The notes: a model not told the origin generated them from the letters alone. Shown: positions 37,104-46,139, numbered from the stretch's first letter. The stretch is DNA of 64,000 nt from Streptomyces chumphonensis (GCF_014779715.1 NZ_JACXYU010000007.1:124001-188000), one strand, 5' to 3'. Numbers and translations: made by a program.

Positions 37104-38042
37104 TCAGCCGGCGGTGACCGGCGCGCCGTGGGCGGCGCCGTCCGGCAGCGGGCGGGAGCCGAGTCGGTCCAGCAGCTCGGCCAGTTCACGCTCCTCCGGC
37201 GCCGGCAACGGCAGCAGGGGCGGCCGGGGCGGGCCGACGGGGCGGCCGAGCCGGTCGAGACCCGCCTTGATGGTGCGCGGCAGGCCGTGGCCGACGATGA
37301 ACCGCAGGAACGGCAGCAGCTCCGCGAGCAGGGCGTCGGCCCGCTCGGCCGATCCGTCGCGGGCGGCGGCGTACAGCTCCAGGCACCGGCGGGGGAGCAG
37401 GCAGGGCGCGGCGGTGCACCACCCGGCGGCACCGGCCCGGAACGCGTCGAGCGCGACGGGGTTGTTGCCGTTGTAGACCGACAGCGCCCCCTCGGACCGG
37501 TCCAGGATCTCGGAGAACCGGGGCACGTCGCCCGAACTCTCCTTGACCATCGTCAGGTTGGGGATCTTCCGGGCCAGGTCGGCGATGGTCTCGGGCGGCA
37601 GGTCGACGCCGCTGGTGGCGGGGTTGTTGTACAGCATCACGGGGAGGTCGGTCGCCCCGGCGACGGTGGCGAAGTGCCGTTCCAGCTCGGGCCCGGTCAG
37701 CTTCCAGTACGTCTGGGCCAGCACCATGACCGCCGTGGCGCCGTGACGTGCGGCGTAGCGGGCCCGGCGCACCGTCGTCGCGGTGCTCCAGTGCGAGACG
37801 CCGACCAGGGTCGGCACGCGGCCGTCCACCGTCTGGAGCACGGTGGCGCACACGGCGTCCCACTCGTCCTCCCGGAGGTAGGCGCTCTCGCCGGTGCTGC
37901 CGAGCGGGGCGACGGCGTGGCTGCCGGCCGTCACGAGGTCGTCGGTCAGCCGGTGCAGGGCGGCCGGGTCGAGTTCGCCGTCCTGGGGCGAGAAGGGGGT
38001 GACGGGGTAGGCGATGATCCCCGAGAGCGGAGGCGTGGTCAT
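37104..38042 (-). CDS. DapA/DHDPS-superfamily class I aldolase or lyase
   Basis: 312 residues. The (beta/alpha)8 signature is clear: PLGSTGESAYL (substrate carboxylate loop), Tyr in VMLYNNPATSG, and the Schiff-base Lys in MVKESSGD. Members cleave or join pyruvate-type donors (DHDPS, NAL, KDG aldolase, HOG aldolase). The company of a class II aldolase and a dedicated regulator argues for sugar-acid or aromatic breakdown, not lysine synthesis. It overlaps the upstream aldolase gene by ATGA. Confidence 0.88.
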   Translation of the reverse strand: MTTPPLSGIIAYPVTPFSPQDGELDPAALHRLTDDLVTAGSHAVAPLGSTGESAYLREDEWDAVCATVLQTVDGRVPTLVGVSHWSTATTVRRARYAARHGATAVMVLAQTYWKLTGPELERHFATVAGATDLPVMLYNNPATSGVDLPPETIADLARKIPNLTMVKESSGDVPRFSEILDRSEGALSVYNGNNPVALDAFRAGAAGWCTAAPCLLPRRCLELYAAARDGSAERADALLAELLPFLRFIVGHGLPRTIKAGLDRLGRPVGPPRPPLLPLPAPEERELAELLDRLGSRPLPDGAAHGAPVTAG

Positions 38043-38839
38043 CGGACGGTGGTCCCTTCGGTGAGGCAGTCGGGGTGGTTCCGCAGGGCGCGGCGTGCGT
38101 AGTAGGCGAAGTTGGCCTGGTGGCGCCGGTCGGTGGACGTCCAGTCGTGCGCCTCGCGGGCCTGCTCCGGCGGCAGCGGCTGGAGGGTGCCCGCCGCCAT
38201 GGCCAGGAGCTGGAGCTTCGCGGCCCGCTCGATGAGCAGCGCCAGGTGGCACGCCTCCTCGACGGTGCCTCCGGCGACGAGCTGCCCGTGGTGGGCGAGC
38301 AGGACGGCCCGCTTGTCACCCAGCGCCGAGGCGATGATCTCGCCCTCCTCGTTACCCACCGGGATGCCCGGCCAGTCCTTCAGGAAGGCGCAGTCCTCGT
38401 AGAGGGGCGTCGTGTCCATCTGGGAGACGACGAGGGGGATCTCCAGCATCGACAGGGCGGCGGTGTGCAGGGAGTGGGTGTGGACGATGCAGTTGACGTC
38501 CTCGCGCTCCCGGTAGATCCAGGAGTGGAAGCGGTTGGCGGGGTTGGGCATGCCCTCGCCCTCCAGGACCTCCAGGTCCTCGTTGACCAGGAGCAGGTTG
38601 TCCTCGGTGATCTCGTCGAAGCCGAGGCCGAGCCGCTGGGTCCAGTAGGTTCCGGGCTCCTCGCCCCGGCCGGTGATCTGGCCGGCGAGGCCCGCGTCGT
38701 GGCCGCCGTCGAACAGGACGCGGCAGGTCAGGGCGAGTTTCTGCCGGGTGGTCAGCTGCGAGTCGCCGAAGTGGTCCCTCATCTGCCGCTGGGCGCGGCG
38801 CACGAGGGCGTCCTTCGTCTCGCGCAGGGTGGTGGTCAT
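38039..38839 (-). CDS. Class II aldolase/adducin-family protein
   Basis: 266 residues. Zinc ligands are visible in VHTHSLHT and in LLAHHGQLV, with RFHSWIYRERED, and TGRGEEPGTYWTQRLGLGFDEI near the N-terminus supplying the phosphate-type loop. The family includes L-fuculose/ribulose-phosphate aldolases and decarboxylases of hydroxy acids; the substrate cannot be fixed. It is first in a three-gene operon with DapA-type and flavin reductase genes, divergent from an XRE-cupin regulator across a perfect operator palindrome. Confidence 0.9.
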   Translation of the reverse strand: MTTTLRETKDALVRRAQRQMRDHFGDSQLTTRQKLALTCRVLFDGGHDAGLAGQITGRGEEPGTYWTQRLGLGFDEITEDNLLLVNEDLEVLEGEGMPNPANRFHSWIYREREDVNCIVHTHSLHTAALSMLEIPLVVSQMDTTPLYEDCAFLKDWPGIPVGNEEGEIIASALGDKRAVLLAHHGQLVAGGTVEEACHLALLIERAAKLQLLAMAAGTLQPLPPEQAREAHDWTSTDRRHQANFAYYARRALRNHPDCLTEGTTVR

Positions 38840-38936
38840 GGCCGTTCTCTCCTCGGGTCTTTCCTCGGTGGCGTGCGGGCACGTCCGGTGGCCGCGACGC
38901 CGGGGGACCGGCGCCGCAGGAAACTGAGTTCACTAT

Positions 38937-38953
38937 AGGACACCTTGTGTCCT
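38937..38953. promoter_or_regulatory. Operator palindrome between aldolase operon and XRE-cupin regulator
   Basis: AGGACAC-CTT-GTGTCCT is a perfect inverted repeat with 7-bp arms. Read on the - strand it lies just upstream of TATAGT (38932-38937), a good -10 for the aldolase operon, and fills the -10/-35 spacer. A dimeric XRE-cupin protein binding here would block that promoter. It also lies about 100 bases before the regulator gene. Confidence 0.7.
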
Positions 38954-39055
38954 GCGGGAAGCGGTGACACGCCGGAAGGGCGTCCGGGGGCGCGGCACGT
39001 AGGATGCGCAGGCCCCGCCGACGGCCCCGGCGGGGCGGGCGAAGGGGAAGAAGCA

Positions 39056-39625
39056 GTGATCAATCGGGTACGGCAGCTGCGCAAGGAGCGGCTGATGACC
39101 CTGGAGGCCCTGGCCGCGCGGGCGGGCGTGACCAAGAGCTACCTGTCCAAGGTCGAACGCGGGCACAGCACGCCGTCGATCGCCGTCAGCGCGGCACTGG
39201 CCCGCGCCCTCGGCGTCCCCCTCGACACCCTCTTCGCCGACGCCGACGAACTCACCGACGTCACCGTCACCCGGGCGGGGGAGCGCCGGCCGCTCACCCC
39301 CGGGGACGAGCCCGGTTCGCACTACGAGGGCATCGCGCTGCGGGCCGGGGCCAAGCGCATGACGCCGTTCATGCTGTACCCGCCGCACGACGTCCGGGCG
39401 ACGCCCTTCCGGGACCACCCCGGGGAGGAGTTCCTGTTCGTCCACGCGGGCCGGGCCGAACTGCTCCTCGGCCGCCGCTCCGTCGAGCTCGACCCGGGCG
39501 ACTCCGTCTACTTCCGCGCCACCGCGCCGCACAAGGTCCGCTCACTGGGCGAGGAACGGGCGAGCGTCCTCCTCCTCGTCTGCGACGACGGCCCGGACCC
39601 GGCGCCACACCCGCACCTGCCCTGA
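39056..39625 (+). CDS. XRE-cupin transcriptional regulator
   Basis: 189 residues from GTG behind GAAGGGGAAGAAGCA. The helix-turn-helix is residues 1-60 (VRQLRKERLMTLEALAARAG, VTKSYLSKVERGHSTPSI), followed by a cupin domain from about 105 (HPGEEFLFVHAGRAELLLG, ELDPGDSVYFRATAPHKVRS) able to bind a small ligand. Regulators of this group usually control the adjacent divergent catabolic genes, here the aldolase operon. The palindrome between them is the likely binding site. Confidence 0.9.
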   Translation: MINRVRQLRKERLMTLEALAARAGVTKSYLSKVERGHSTPSIAVSAALARALGVPLDTLFADADELTDVTVTRAGERRPLTPGDEPGSHYEGIALRAGAKRMTPFMLYPPHDVRATPFRDHPGEEFLFVHAGRAELLLGRRSVELDPGDSVYFRATAPHKVRSLGEERASVLLLVCDDGPDPAPHPHLP

Positions 39626-39702
39626 CGTCCCGCCCGGCGCCAACCGGCTTTCCTCACCGGGATGTCGAACGCGAGAGCGCCGGACGGCCTACGCTCGCCA
39701 CC

Positions 39703-40056
39703 ATGGAGATTCTGGGTACCACACTGCGGGTCTGCGTGGACGACCTCGACGCCGCCGTCCCGGTGTACGAGCGACTGACGGGCACCGAGGGGATGCGGTT
39801 CAGCAACGGGCCGGTGGAGGCCGCCGCCGTCGGGCCGTTCATGCTGATGAGCGGCCCGCCCGCGCACGTCGACGTGCTCCGCCGCATCACCGCGACCCTC
39901 GCCGTGCGGGACGTCGAACAGGCCGTCACCGAACTGGCCGCCGTCGGCGCCGACATCGTCGTCGGCCCGCAGGCCACCCCGATCGGCCGGGCCGTCGTGG
40001 CCCGCCACCCGGACGGCTCGGTGTTCGAGTACGTCGACCGCTCCGCCGGGGCCTGA
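39703..40056 (+). CDS. VOC (glyoxalase-fold) protein
   Basis: 117 residues, one vicinal-oxygen-chelate domain: LRVCVDDLDAAVPVYERLTG, EAAAVGPFMLMSG, TLAVRDVEQAVTELAAVGAD and the final HPDGSVFEYVDR. The last Glu fits the usual metal position, but the complete His/Glu set of glyoxalase I is not present in one domain, so it would dimerise. Binding or resistance proteins share this fold. It stands alone between the regulator and the amidase gene. Confidence 0.83.
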   Translation: MEILGTTLRVCVDDLDAAVPVYERLTGTEGMRFSNGPVEAAAVGPFMLMSGPPAHVDVLRRITATLAVRDVEQAVTELAAVGADIVVGPQATPIGRAVVARHPDGSVFEYVDRSAGA

Positions 40057-40090
40057 ACGCGGGAACGGTCGGCGCGTGGCCGGCGCCCGG

Positions 40091-41515
40091 TCAGCGCGCG
40101 GCGGCGTCCTGGACGCGCGGCCAGGGGCGTTCGGCCTCCAGGGTGAACGCGACGTCCAGCAGCGTCCGTTCGTGGCCGGGCCGCGCGGAGAACAGGACGC
40201 CGACCGGCAGCCCCTCCGCCGTCGTCGTCGCGGCGGGCAGCGAGACGGACGGGGTGCCGACGACGTTGTCCAGCGGCGTGAACGCGACGTAGGCCGAGAT
40301 CCGTTCGATCAGCGTGTCGTACGGCACGGCGGGGCTGAGACGGCCGAGCGGCGGCGTGGTGTGGGCGAGGACGGGGGTCAGGACGACGTCGTGCCCGCGC
40401 AGCGCCGCCGCGTACGCCTCCCGGGAGCGCCGCAGCCGCCGCAGCACGGCGGGCGTGCGGTGCGCCGCCCGCAGGTAGTCGGCGCGCAGGCCGCGGCTGA
40501 GACCGTCCATGCGGCGACGGTCGAAGTGCGCGCCCAGGCTCCGGCCCGTCGCGCCGATCAGGAACGACAGCAGGCCCCAGTAGGTGAGGAAGTCGTCCCG
40601 GAACCGGGGGTCGACGGCGATGCTCACCGGCTCGACGCGGTGGCCGAGCCGCTCCAGCGTCGCGGCGGTGTCGCACACGGCGGAGCGGGTGGCGGCGTCC
40701 GTCGCGACGCCGGTCGGCGAGTCCAGCAGGAGCCCGACGCGCAGCCGCCGCCCGCTGGGTCCCTCCAGGCGGCCGAGCGGCGGCAGGTGCGGGTTGCGCC
40801 AGTGCGTCTCGGCGGCGGCGAGGAAGGCCGCCGTGTCCCGCACCGAGCGGCTCACGACGCCGTCGCAGACGATGTCGATGGGCAGGCGGCGGCTCTGCGC
40901 GTTCGCCACCAGCCGTCCCCGCGTCGGCTTCAGGCCGACCAGCCCGCAGCAGGCGGCGGGGATGCGGATCGAGCCGCCGCCGTCGTTGGCGTGCGCGACG
41001 GGTACCGCGCCGGCGGCGACGAGGGCGGCGCTGCCGCCGGAGGAGCCCCCCGCCGAGTAGCCGGTGTGCCACGGGTTGCGGACGGGCTCGGCGTCCTCGA
41101 ACTCCGTCGTCGCGTTGAACCCGAACTCCGGCAGCCGCGTCTTGCCGAGCACCGTGACGCCCGTGCCGAGGAACTGCCGGGCGAAGGGCGCGTGCCGCCG
41201 GGCCGCCCGGGGCGTGAACGCGGCGCTGCCGTGCCCGGTCGGCAGGCCGAGGTAGTCGGTGTTGTCCTTGACGAGGGTGGGCACCCCGGCGAACGCGCCG
41301 TCCGGCGGCGCGGCGGGCGCGGGCGGGTCGTGGAGGATCTGGACGGCGCCGAGCGCCGCGTCCGCCGCCCGCACCCGGGCCGCGGCGTCCCGGGCCACCT
41401 CGGCGGCGCCGACCTCCCCGCGCCGGATGCGTGCGGCGATCCCGACGGCGTCGTCCTCGCCGAGCGCGTCGTCCCCGAAGGTGTGCACCGTGGTCCGCTT
41501 CTCCGCAGCCGTCAC
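40091..41515 (-). CDS. Amidase-signature family hydrolase
   Basis: 474 residues from GTG behind ACGGAGGC. The Ser-cisSer-Lys triad is complete: Lys83 in TLVKDN, Ser158 in YSAGGSSGGS and Ser182 in GGGSIRIPA. The rest (LVGLKPTRGR, DTAAFLAA, PLDNVVGTPSVSLP) follows the family to a normal length. It hydrolyses an amide; substrate unknown and no transporter is adjacent. A TTACC/GGTAA palindrome lies 43 bases upstream, as expected for a TetR-type operator. Confidence 0.9.
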   Translation of the reverse strand: MTAAEKRTTVHTFGDDALGEDDAVGIAARIRRGEVGAAEVARDAAARVRAADAALGAVQILHDPPAPAAPPDGAFAGVPTLVKDNTDYLGLPTGHGSAAFTPRAARRHAPFARQFLGTGVTVLGKTRLPEFGFNATTEFEDAEPVRNPWHTGYSAGGSSGGSAALVAAGAVPVAHANDGGGSIRIPAACCGLVGLKPTRGRLVANAQSRRLPIDIVCDGVVSRSVRDTAAFLAAAETHWRNPHLPPLGRLEGPSGRRLRVGLLLDSPTGVATDAATRSAVCDTAATLERLGHRVEPVSIAVDPRFRDDFLTYWGLLSFLIGATGRSLGAHFDRRRMDGLSRGLRADYLRAAHRTPAVLRRLRRSREAYAAALRGHDVVLTPVLAHTTPPLGRLSPAVPYDTLIERISAYVAFTPLDNVVGTPSVSLPAATTTAEGLPVGVLFSARPGHERTLLDVAFTLEAERPWPRVQDAAAR

Positions 41516-41557
41516 CGCTGCCTCCGTCCGCCGGTCCGTGGTCGCCCGCCATCTTTC

Positions 41558-41573
41558 CTTACCATCCGGTAAG
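41558..41573. promoter_or_regulatory. CTTACC-ATCC-GGTAAG palindrome upstream of the amidase gene
   Basis: Perfect 6-bp arms with a four-base centre in an AT-richer patch, 43-58 bases before the amidase GTG. The form resembles TetR-family operators. No TetR gene is adjacent, so the regulator would be elsewhere. Confidence 0.45.
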
Positions 41574-41670
41574 AAGCGAGCCCCCACGCGATCCGGGTAG
41601 GCGCTGCGCCTACGCTCCCTCCGGCGGCCGACCGATCCGCGGAGCGGACGCCCGACAGGAGGCCGGAGAC

Positions 41671-42153
41671 ATGGAGACAAGGGTGACGGAGATGGTGAAG
41701 GGAAGCCCGACGGCGTTAGGCGGCCTGCTCCTAGCCACATCGGCGCTGTTCGGATGCACGGCGGACGCCGGGGAGGACGGCACGGACGACGCGCGATGGT
41801 CGGACGGCGCGTCCCGCTGCGTGACCGAGCTGCGGCTCGGTCTGGCGGACGACCCGCCGAGCGCCCGTGCCGGGACCGAGTGCCGGGGCGCGCCACCGTC
41901 CCGCCAGGAGGTCACCGTCGTCATCCAGCGGTCGGGCCCGAGGGGCTGGGAGACCGTGGGAGACATGAGCAACCACGCGATCTTCGAGCCGGGGGCCGTC
42001 AAGAGGACAGACACCGACTTCCCCTGCGAGCCTGGGGAGTACCGCTCCTGGGTGACGGAGCTGACCGCCTACGGCGCGACGGACGACGACGCGCGGCCCG
42101 TCGAGCACTCGATGACCCACTTCGAACTCACCGACGACGACTGCACGTCCTGA
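41671..42153 (+). CDS. Putative lipoprotein with a TTA codon
   Basis: 160 residues. A signal ends in a lipobox, about LLLATSALFGC, with the acylated Cys near residue 29. The mature part has three further cysteines (about 50, 70 and 118) and ends in DDDC, so disulfides are likely. No family recognised. Codon 16 is TTA (41716-41718), decoded in Streptomyces by the developmentally controlled bldA tRNA, so synthesis should be limited to late growth. Start ATG behind AGGAGGCCGGAGAC. Confidence 0.7.
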   Translation: METRVTEMVKGSPTALGGLLLATSALFGCTADAGEDGTDDARWSDGASRCVTELRLGLADDPPSARAGTECRGAPPSRQEVTVVIQRSGPRGWETVGDMSNHAIFEPGAVKRTDTDFPCEPGEYRSWVTELTAYGATDDDARPVEHSMTHFELTDDDCTS

Positions 42154-42194
42154 GCGTCGGCCGGTGGCCGCCGGCGCGGCCCCGGGGGCGGGGT

Positions 42195-42758
42195 CTAGGG
42201 GCGGCGGCCGGTGAGGGCGATGAGGCGGTCGGCGGCCGGGGCGTCGCGGGGGACGTCCACGGCGGGCGCGAAGACCCCGGCGTCCTGCCAGGCCGGGATG
42301 AGCCCCGCGAAGCGCTCGTGGAGCTCGGCCGCCAACTCCGGGTCCAGTCCGGTCTCGACGCCGGCGCCCCGTGCGACGTCCCAGCCGTGCACGGCCAGGT
42401 CCAGCGTCATCTGCCAGGCGTACTCCTGGCCGGGCGTCGGGCCCCCGGAGGTGTGGACGGTGCCGGAGAGCGCGCCCCGGCGATGGAGGGCGGGACTGGA
42501 GACGGCTGCCGCCCGCGCCCAGGCACCGACGGGGTCGGGGCCGAGCACGTCGCCGTCGAAGCGGTCCCCGACCTCGGCCAGGGTGGCGCCGCGCAGCAGC
42601 CACGGCGCCCACAGGTGTTCGGCGGTCACGTGGTTGACGACGTCCCGCACCGACCACTCCGCGCACGGTGTGCCCGCCGTCCACCGGTCGTCCGGCACCG
42701 CGCGGACGCGGCCGTCGAAGGAGCGCAGGGCGCGGTCGAAGGCTTCGAGGAGGTCCAT
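42195..42758 (-). CDS. TIGR03086-like DinB/maleylpyruvate-isomerase-N domain protein
   Basis: 187 residues. A four-helix DinB-type domain with WTAGTPCAEWSVRDVVNHVTAEHLW, metal His in NHV and later MTLDLAVHGWDVARGAG carrying the third His. These are the positions of the mycothiol-dependent isomerase N-terminal domain. Actinobacterial members use mycothiol in transfer or detoxification; the substrate is unknown. Single gene, convergent with the lipoprotein gene. Confidence 0.85.
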   Translation of the reverse strand: MDLLEAFDRALRSFDGRVRAVPDDRWTAGTPCAEWSVRDVVNHVTAEHLWAPWLLRGATLAEVGDRFDGDVLGPDPVGAWARAAAVSSPALHRRGALSGTVHTSGGPTPGQEYAWQMTLDLAVHGWDVARGAGVETGLDPELAAELHERFAGLIPAWQDAGVFAPAVDVPRDAPAADRLIALTGRRP

Positions 42759-42874
42759 GCTCCCGAGGGTGCCACCCGCCCGGGCGCGGCGCCGTTCCGC
42801 CGGGCGGCGGCAGTGGGCCGCGTGGGTGAGGCGCGGTTGGTGGTCCGGTGGGCGCGCGGTGAGGATGGGAGGGG

Positions 42875-45352
42875 ATGAACGGAGGCGGGATCGGTGCGAT
42901 GAGTGATGCGAGGGCCTCCGACCACGACCTGCGGGGTCCGCTGGACGCCGGAGTGGCGGCCGCGGCGGTGCTGGACGCGCGGGGCCGGGTCGTGGGGTGG
43001 AGCCCGGCGGCCGAGGAGCTGCTGGGCCACGGGTCGGCCGAGCTGACGGGCCGCCCGTTCACGGACCTGTTCGCCGTCGGCGGCCCGGACGACGCAGGGG
43101 AGCGGGGCGGGCCCGCCGAGCTGGACGCGGTGGCGGGCGGCGTCCTCCGCGTCCACCGCGTCTTCCGCCTGGTGCACCGGGACGGCCGGGTGCTGCGCGT
43201 GGCGCTGGTGGCGGCTCCGCTCCTCGCGTCGGCGCGGGAGGAGGCGCCCGCCCGGATCGTCCTCATGGCCGACGCGGACGACCTCCAGGCGTGGCAGACG
43301 CGGCAGGCGATGCTGCGCAGCCTGGTCAACGAGTCCCCGGTGGGGCTGGGCATCTACGACACCGCGCTGCGCCCCGTCTGGGTGAACGCCCGCGCTGGGC
43401 ACGAGCTGGGCTCGGCCGTCTCGACGTACGCGCAGGTGCCCCTGGACGAGGTGTGGCCGCGCGGGGAGATCATCAGCCCGCGGCACCCGCGCACCCTGGC
43501 CGAGGTGATGCGCCGGGTGCTGGCCACCGGCCAGCCCGTCATCGACCTGCACTACCGGGCCGGGCTGCCCGCCACGCCGCAGGACGAGCGGGTGTGGTCG
43601 TGCTCGTACTTCCTGCTGCGGGACGCCGCGGGGAACGCGCTGGGCGTCTGCGAGGAGTCCGTCGACATCACCGACCGCTACGCGGCGCAGGAGCGGCTCG
43701 TCCTGCTCAACGAGGCCAGCGCGCGGATCGGTACGACGCTGGACGCCACCCGGACCGCCCAGGAGCTGGCCGCGATGGCGGTGCCCCGGCTGGCCGACCG
43801 GGTCGACGTCCACCTCCTGAAGGAGCCGGTCGAGGGGCGGGACGGGCTGCTCACCGGTGACGTCGGGCTGTGCCGCGCGGCGAGCCGTACGGCCGCCGGG
43901 GAGGCCGTCGTGCAGGGCGGCGAGGTGACGGAGCCGCTGGCCGCGAGCACGCCCGCCGTGCGCTGCATGGCGCTCGGCAGCTCGCTGCTGTACGCGACGA
44001 CGGACCCGGCGGGACGGGCCTGGCGGGCGGAGTTCCGGTGGCTGCTGGCCGTCCCGGTGCGGGCGCGCGGGACGGTGCTCGGCGCCGCGCTGTTCCTGCG
44101 GGCGGGCCCGGAGCCGTTCGCCGAGGACGACCGGGTGCTGGCCGAGGAACTCGTCGCCCGCGCGGGTGTGGCCGTGGACAACGCCCGCCGCTACACCCAG
44201 GAGCGCGACGCCGCCCTGATGCTCCAGCGCAGCCTGCTGCCGCGCAACCTGCCCGGGCGGACGGCCGTCGACGTGGCCCACCGCTATCTGCCGTCGGACG
44301 CGCGGGCCGGGGTCGGCGGCGACTGGTTCGACGTCGTCCCGCTCTCCGGCACGCGGGTCGCCCTGGCCGTCGGCGACGTCGTCGGGCACGGCCTGCGGGC
44401 GGCGGCGACGATGGGACGGTTGCGCACGACGGTCCGCGCACTGGCCCGGCTGGACCTCCCCCCGGACGAGCTGCTGGCCCGGCTCGACGACGTCGTCGGG
44501 CAGAGCACGGCCGAGGCCGAGGAGGACCCCTCGGCGGCGCCCGCCGAGGAGGGGAGCTGCGGCGCGACCTGCCTCTACGCCGTCTACGACCCCGTGTCCG
44601 GGCACCTGACGGCGGCCAGCGCCGGGCACCCGGCGCCGGTCGTGCGCGGGCCCGACGGCCACGTGACGCCCCTGGAGCTGGAGCCCGGGCCGCCGCTCGG
44701 GGTGGGCGGGCTGCCGTTCGAGAGCACGGAGGCCGAACTGGCCGAGGGCAGCGTCGTCGCCCTGTTCACCGACGGCCTGGTGCGGGGCGTCGGCCACGAC
44801 CTCGGCGCCGGGCTCGACGCGCTCCACGACGCCCTGGCCGCCGACGCCCCCCGCGACCTGGACGCGGTGTGCGAACGCGTCGTGACGGCGCTGCCGCCCG
44901 GCCCGACCACCGACGACGCGGCGCTCCTCGTCGCCCGGACCCACCGGCTCGGCCCGGACCAGGTCGTCGTGCACGAGCTGGAGGCCGACCCGGCGACGGT
45001 GGCCGACGCCCGCAAGGAGGCCGCCCGCAGCCTCGAAGACTGGGGCATGGGCGTGCTGGGCTTCACCACCGAGCTGATCGTGAGCGAGCTGGTCACCAAC
45101 GCCGTCCGCTACGCCGAGGGGCCCATCCAGCTCCGGCTGATCCGGGACGGGCGCACCCTCGTGTGCGAGGTCTCCGACCGCGGTCACACCTCCCCCCACC
45201 TGCGCCGCGCCGCCGCCGAGGACGAGGGCGGACGCGGCCTCTTCCTCATCGCCCAGCTCGCCCGGCACTGGGGCACGCGCTACACCCCCACCGGCAAGAC
45301 CATCTGGACGGAGCAGGACCTGGACGCACCCGGCCTGGACGTCGCGGGGTGA
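42875..45352 (+). CDS. Multidomain PAS-PAS-GAF-PP2C phosphatase with C-terminal kinase-like ATPase
   Basis: 825 residues in order: PAS about 25-110 (VAAAAVLDARGRVVGWSPAAEELLG by its ends), PAS about 145-255, GAF about 275-430, SpoIIE/PP2C about 465-690 (GGDWFDVVPL, VGDVVGHGLRAA, LFTDGLVRG, TTDDAALLVAR), and a HATPase domain about 700-815 (ELVTNAVRYAEGPIQLRL, GGRGLFLIAQLARHWG). This combines a phosphatase for STAS antagonists and an RsbW-like kinase in one chain, a Streptomyces theme. No membrane part. The start may instead be the ATG at 42899. Confidence 0.9.
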   Translation: MNGGGIGAMSDARASDHDLRGPLDAGVAAAAVLDARGRVVGWSPAAEELLGHGSAELTGRPFTDLFAVGGPDDAGERGGPAELDAVAGGVLRVHRVFRLVHRDGRVLRVALVAAPLLASAREEAPARIVLMADADDLQAWQTRQAMLRSLVNESPVGLGIYDTALRPVWVNARAGHELGSAVSTYAQVPLDEVWPRGEIISPRHPRTLAEVMRRVLATGQPVIDLHYRAGLPATPQDERVWSCSYFLLRDAAGNALGVCEESVDITDRYAAQERLVLLNEASARIGTTLDATRTAQELAAMAVPRLADRVDVHLLKEPVEGRDGLLTGDVGLCRAASRTAAGEAVVQGGEVTEPLAASTPAVRCMALGSSLLYATTDPAGRAWRAEFRWLLAVPVRARGTVLGAALFLRAGPEPFAEDDRVLAEELVARAGVAVDNARRYTQERDAALMLQRSLLPRNLPGRTAVDVAHRYLPSDARAGVGGDWFDVVPLSGTRVALAVGDVVGHGLRAAATMGRLRTTVRALARLDLPPDELLARLDDVVGQSTAEAEEDPSAAPAEEGSCGATCLYAVYDPVSGHLTAASAGHPAPVVRGPDGHVTPLELEPGPPLGVGGLPFESTEAELAEGSVVALFTDGLVRGVGHDLGAGLDALHDALAADAPRDLDAVCERVVTALPPGPTTDDAALLVARTHRLGPDQVVVHELEADPATVADARKEAARSLEDWGMGVLGFTTELIVSELVTNAVRYAEGPIQLRLIRDGRTLVCEVSDRGHTSPHLRRAAAEDEGGRGLFLIAQLARHWGTRYTPTGKTIWTEQDLDAPGLDVAG

Positions 45353-45402
45353 CGCGTCCGTACGGCGCGCCCCGCCGGGGAGCGCGGCCGTCGCGCCCGG
45401 GT

Positions 45403-46080
45403 TCAGGCGCGGGCGTCGAGGAGCGCCAGCTCGGTCGCGAGGTTGTGCCGGGCCGGTGCCTCCCAGTGCGCGGCGCCGTGCGGGGTGCGGAACAGCCGGG
45501 GCAGGGCGAGGAGCTGCCGGAGCACGTCGGCGCGCCCGGCGGTGAACGCGTCGTCGGGCACGAAGGCGTACTCGGCGCGCACGGCCGCCGCGTAGGCCGC
45601 GTACGCGCCCGGTGAACCCGCCAGGACGGCGAGGTCCGCGTCGCACAGCACCTCCCCGTCGCGGTCGCCGGGCGCCGGGTCGTGGGTGACGGTCAGCCGG
45701 ACCAGGCGGACCACCTCCGCCGTCCGGGCGGCCCCGACCCCGGCTTCGGGGAGGGCGCGCTGGGCGAGGCCGGCGCTCCGCTCCTCGTTCTCGCTGCGGT
45801 CGGGCCGGTAGACGGCGTCGTGGAACCAGGCGGCGAGCCGGACGGCGTCGGGGTCGGCGGCGTGCCCGGCCAGCGCGTCGACGCGGTCCAGGACGGCCAG
45901 CAGGTGGTCGGTCGTGTGGTAGCGACGGTGCGGCTCCGCCCACCGGCGGAGCAGGTCGCGCCCGTAGGGCTCGGGGTCGGGGGCGGCGTCGGCACCCCCG
46001 GTCATGCCGCCGCGGGCGGAGGTCAGGGTGGCGTTCCAGCGGGCCAGGAGGGCGGCGGAGGCGGGGTGCGTCTCGGACAT
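45403..46080 (-). CDS. HD-domain metal-dependent phosphohydrolase-like protein
   Basis: 225 residues. YHTTDHLLAVLDRVD, the HD pair in AAWFHDAVY, and DADLAVLAGSPGAYAAYA follow the pattern of predicted HD hydrolases (COG4339 type). LTVTHDPAPGDRDGEVL supplies a later Asp/His. Nucleotide or phosphate ester is the likely substrate class, not identified. Divergent from cutC, 59 bases apart. Confidence 0.85.
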   Translation of the reverse strand: MSETHPASAALLARWNATLTSARGGMTGGADAAPDPEPYGRDLLRRWAEPHRRYHTTDHLLAVLDRVDALAGHAADPDAVRLAAWFHDAVYRPDRSENEERSAGLAQRALPEAGVGAARTAEVVRLVRLTVTHDPAPGDRDGEVLCDADLAVLAGSPGAYAAYAAAVRAEYAFVPDDAFTAGRADVLRQLLALPRLFRTPHGAAHWEAPARHNLATELALLDARA

Positions 46081-46139
46081 GGCATCCATGGTGCGGGCGG
46101 GGCTACCGCTGCCGGTGCGGGTGTGGCACTCTAACCCAC

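Noticed and set aside
42626..45943. A 1105-residue open frame on the - strand.
   Set aside because: It is the antisense of the PAS-GAF-PP2C protein, low-complexity, with no recognisable motifs.
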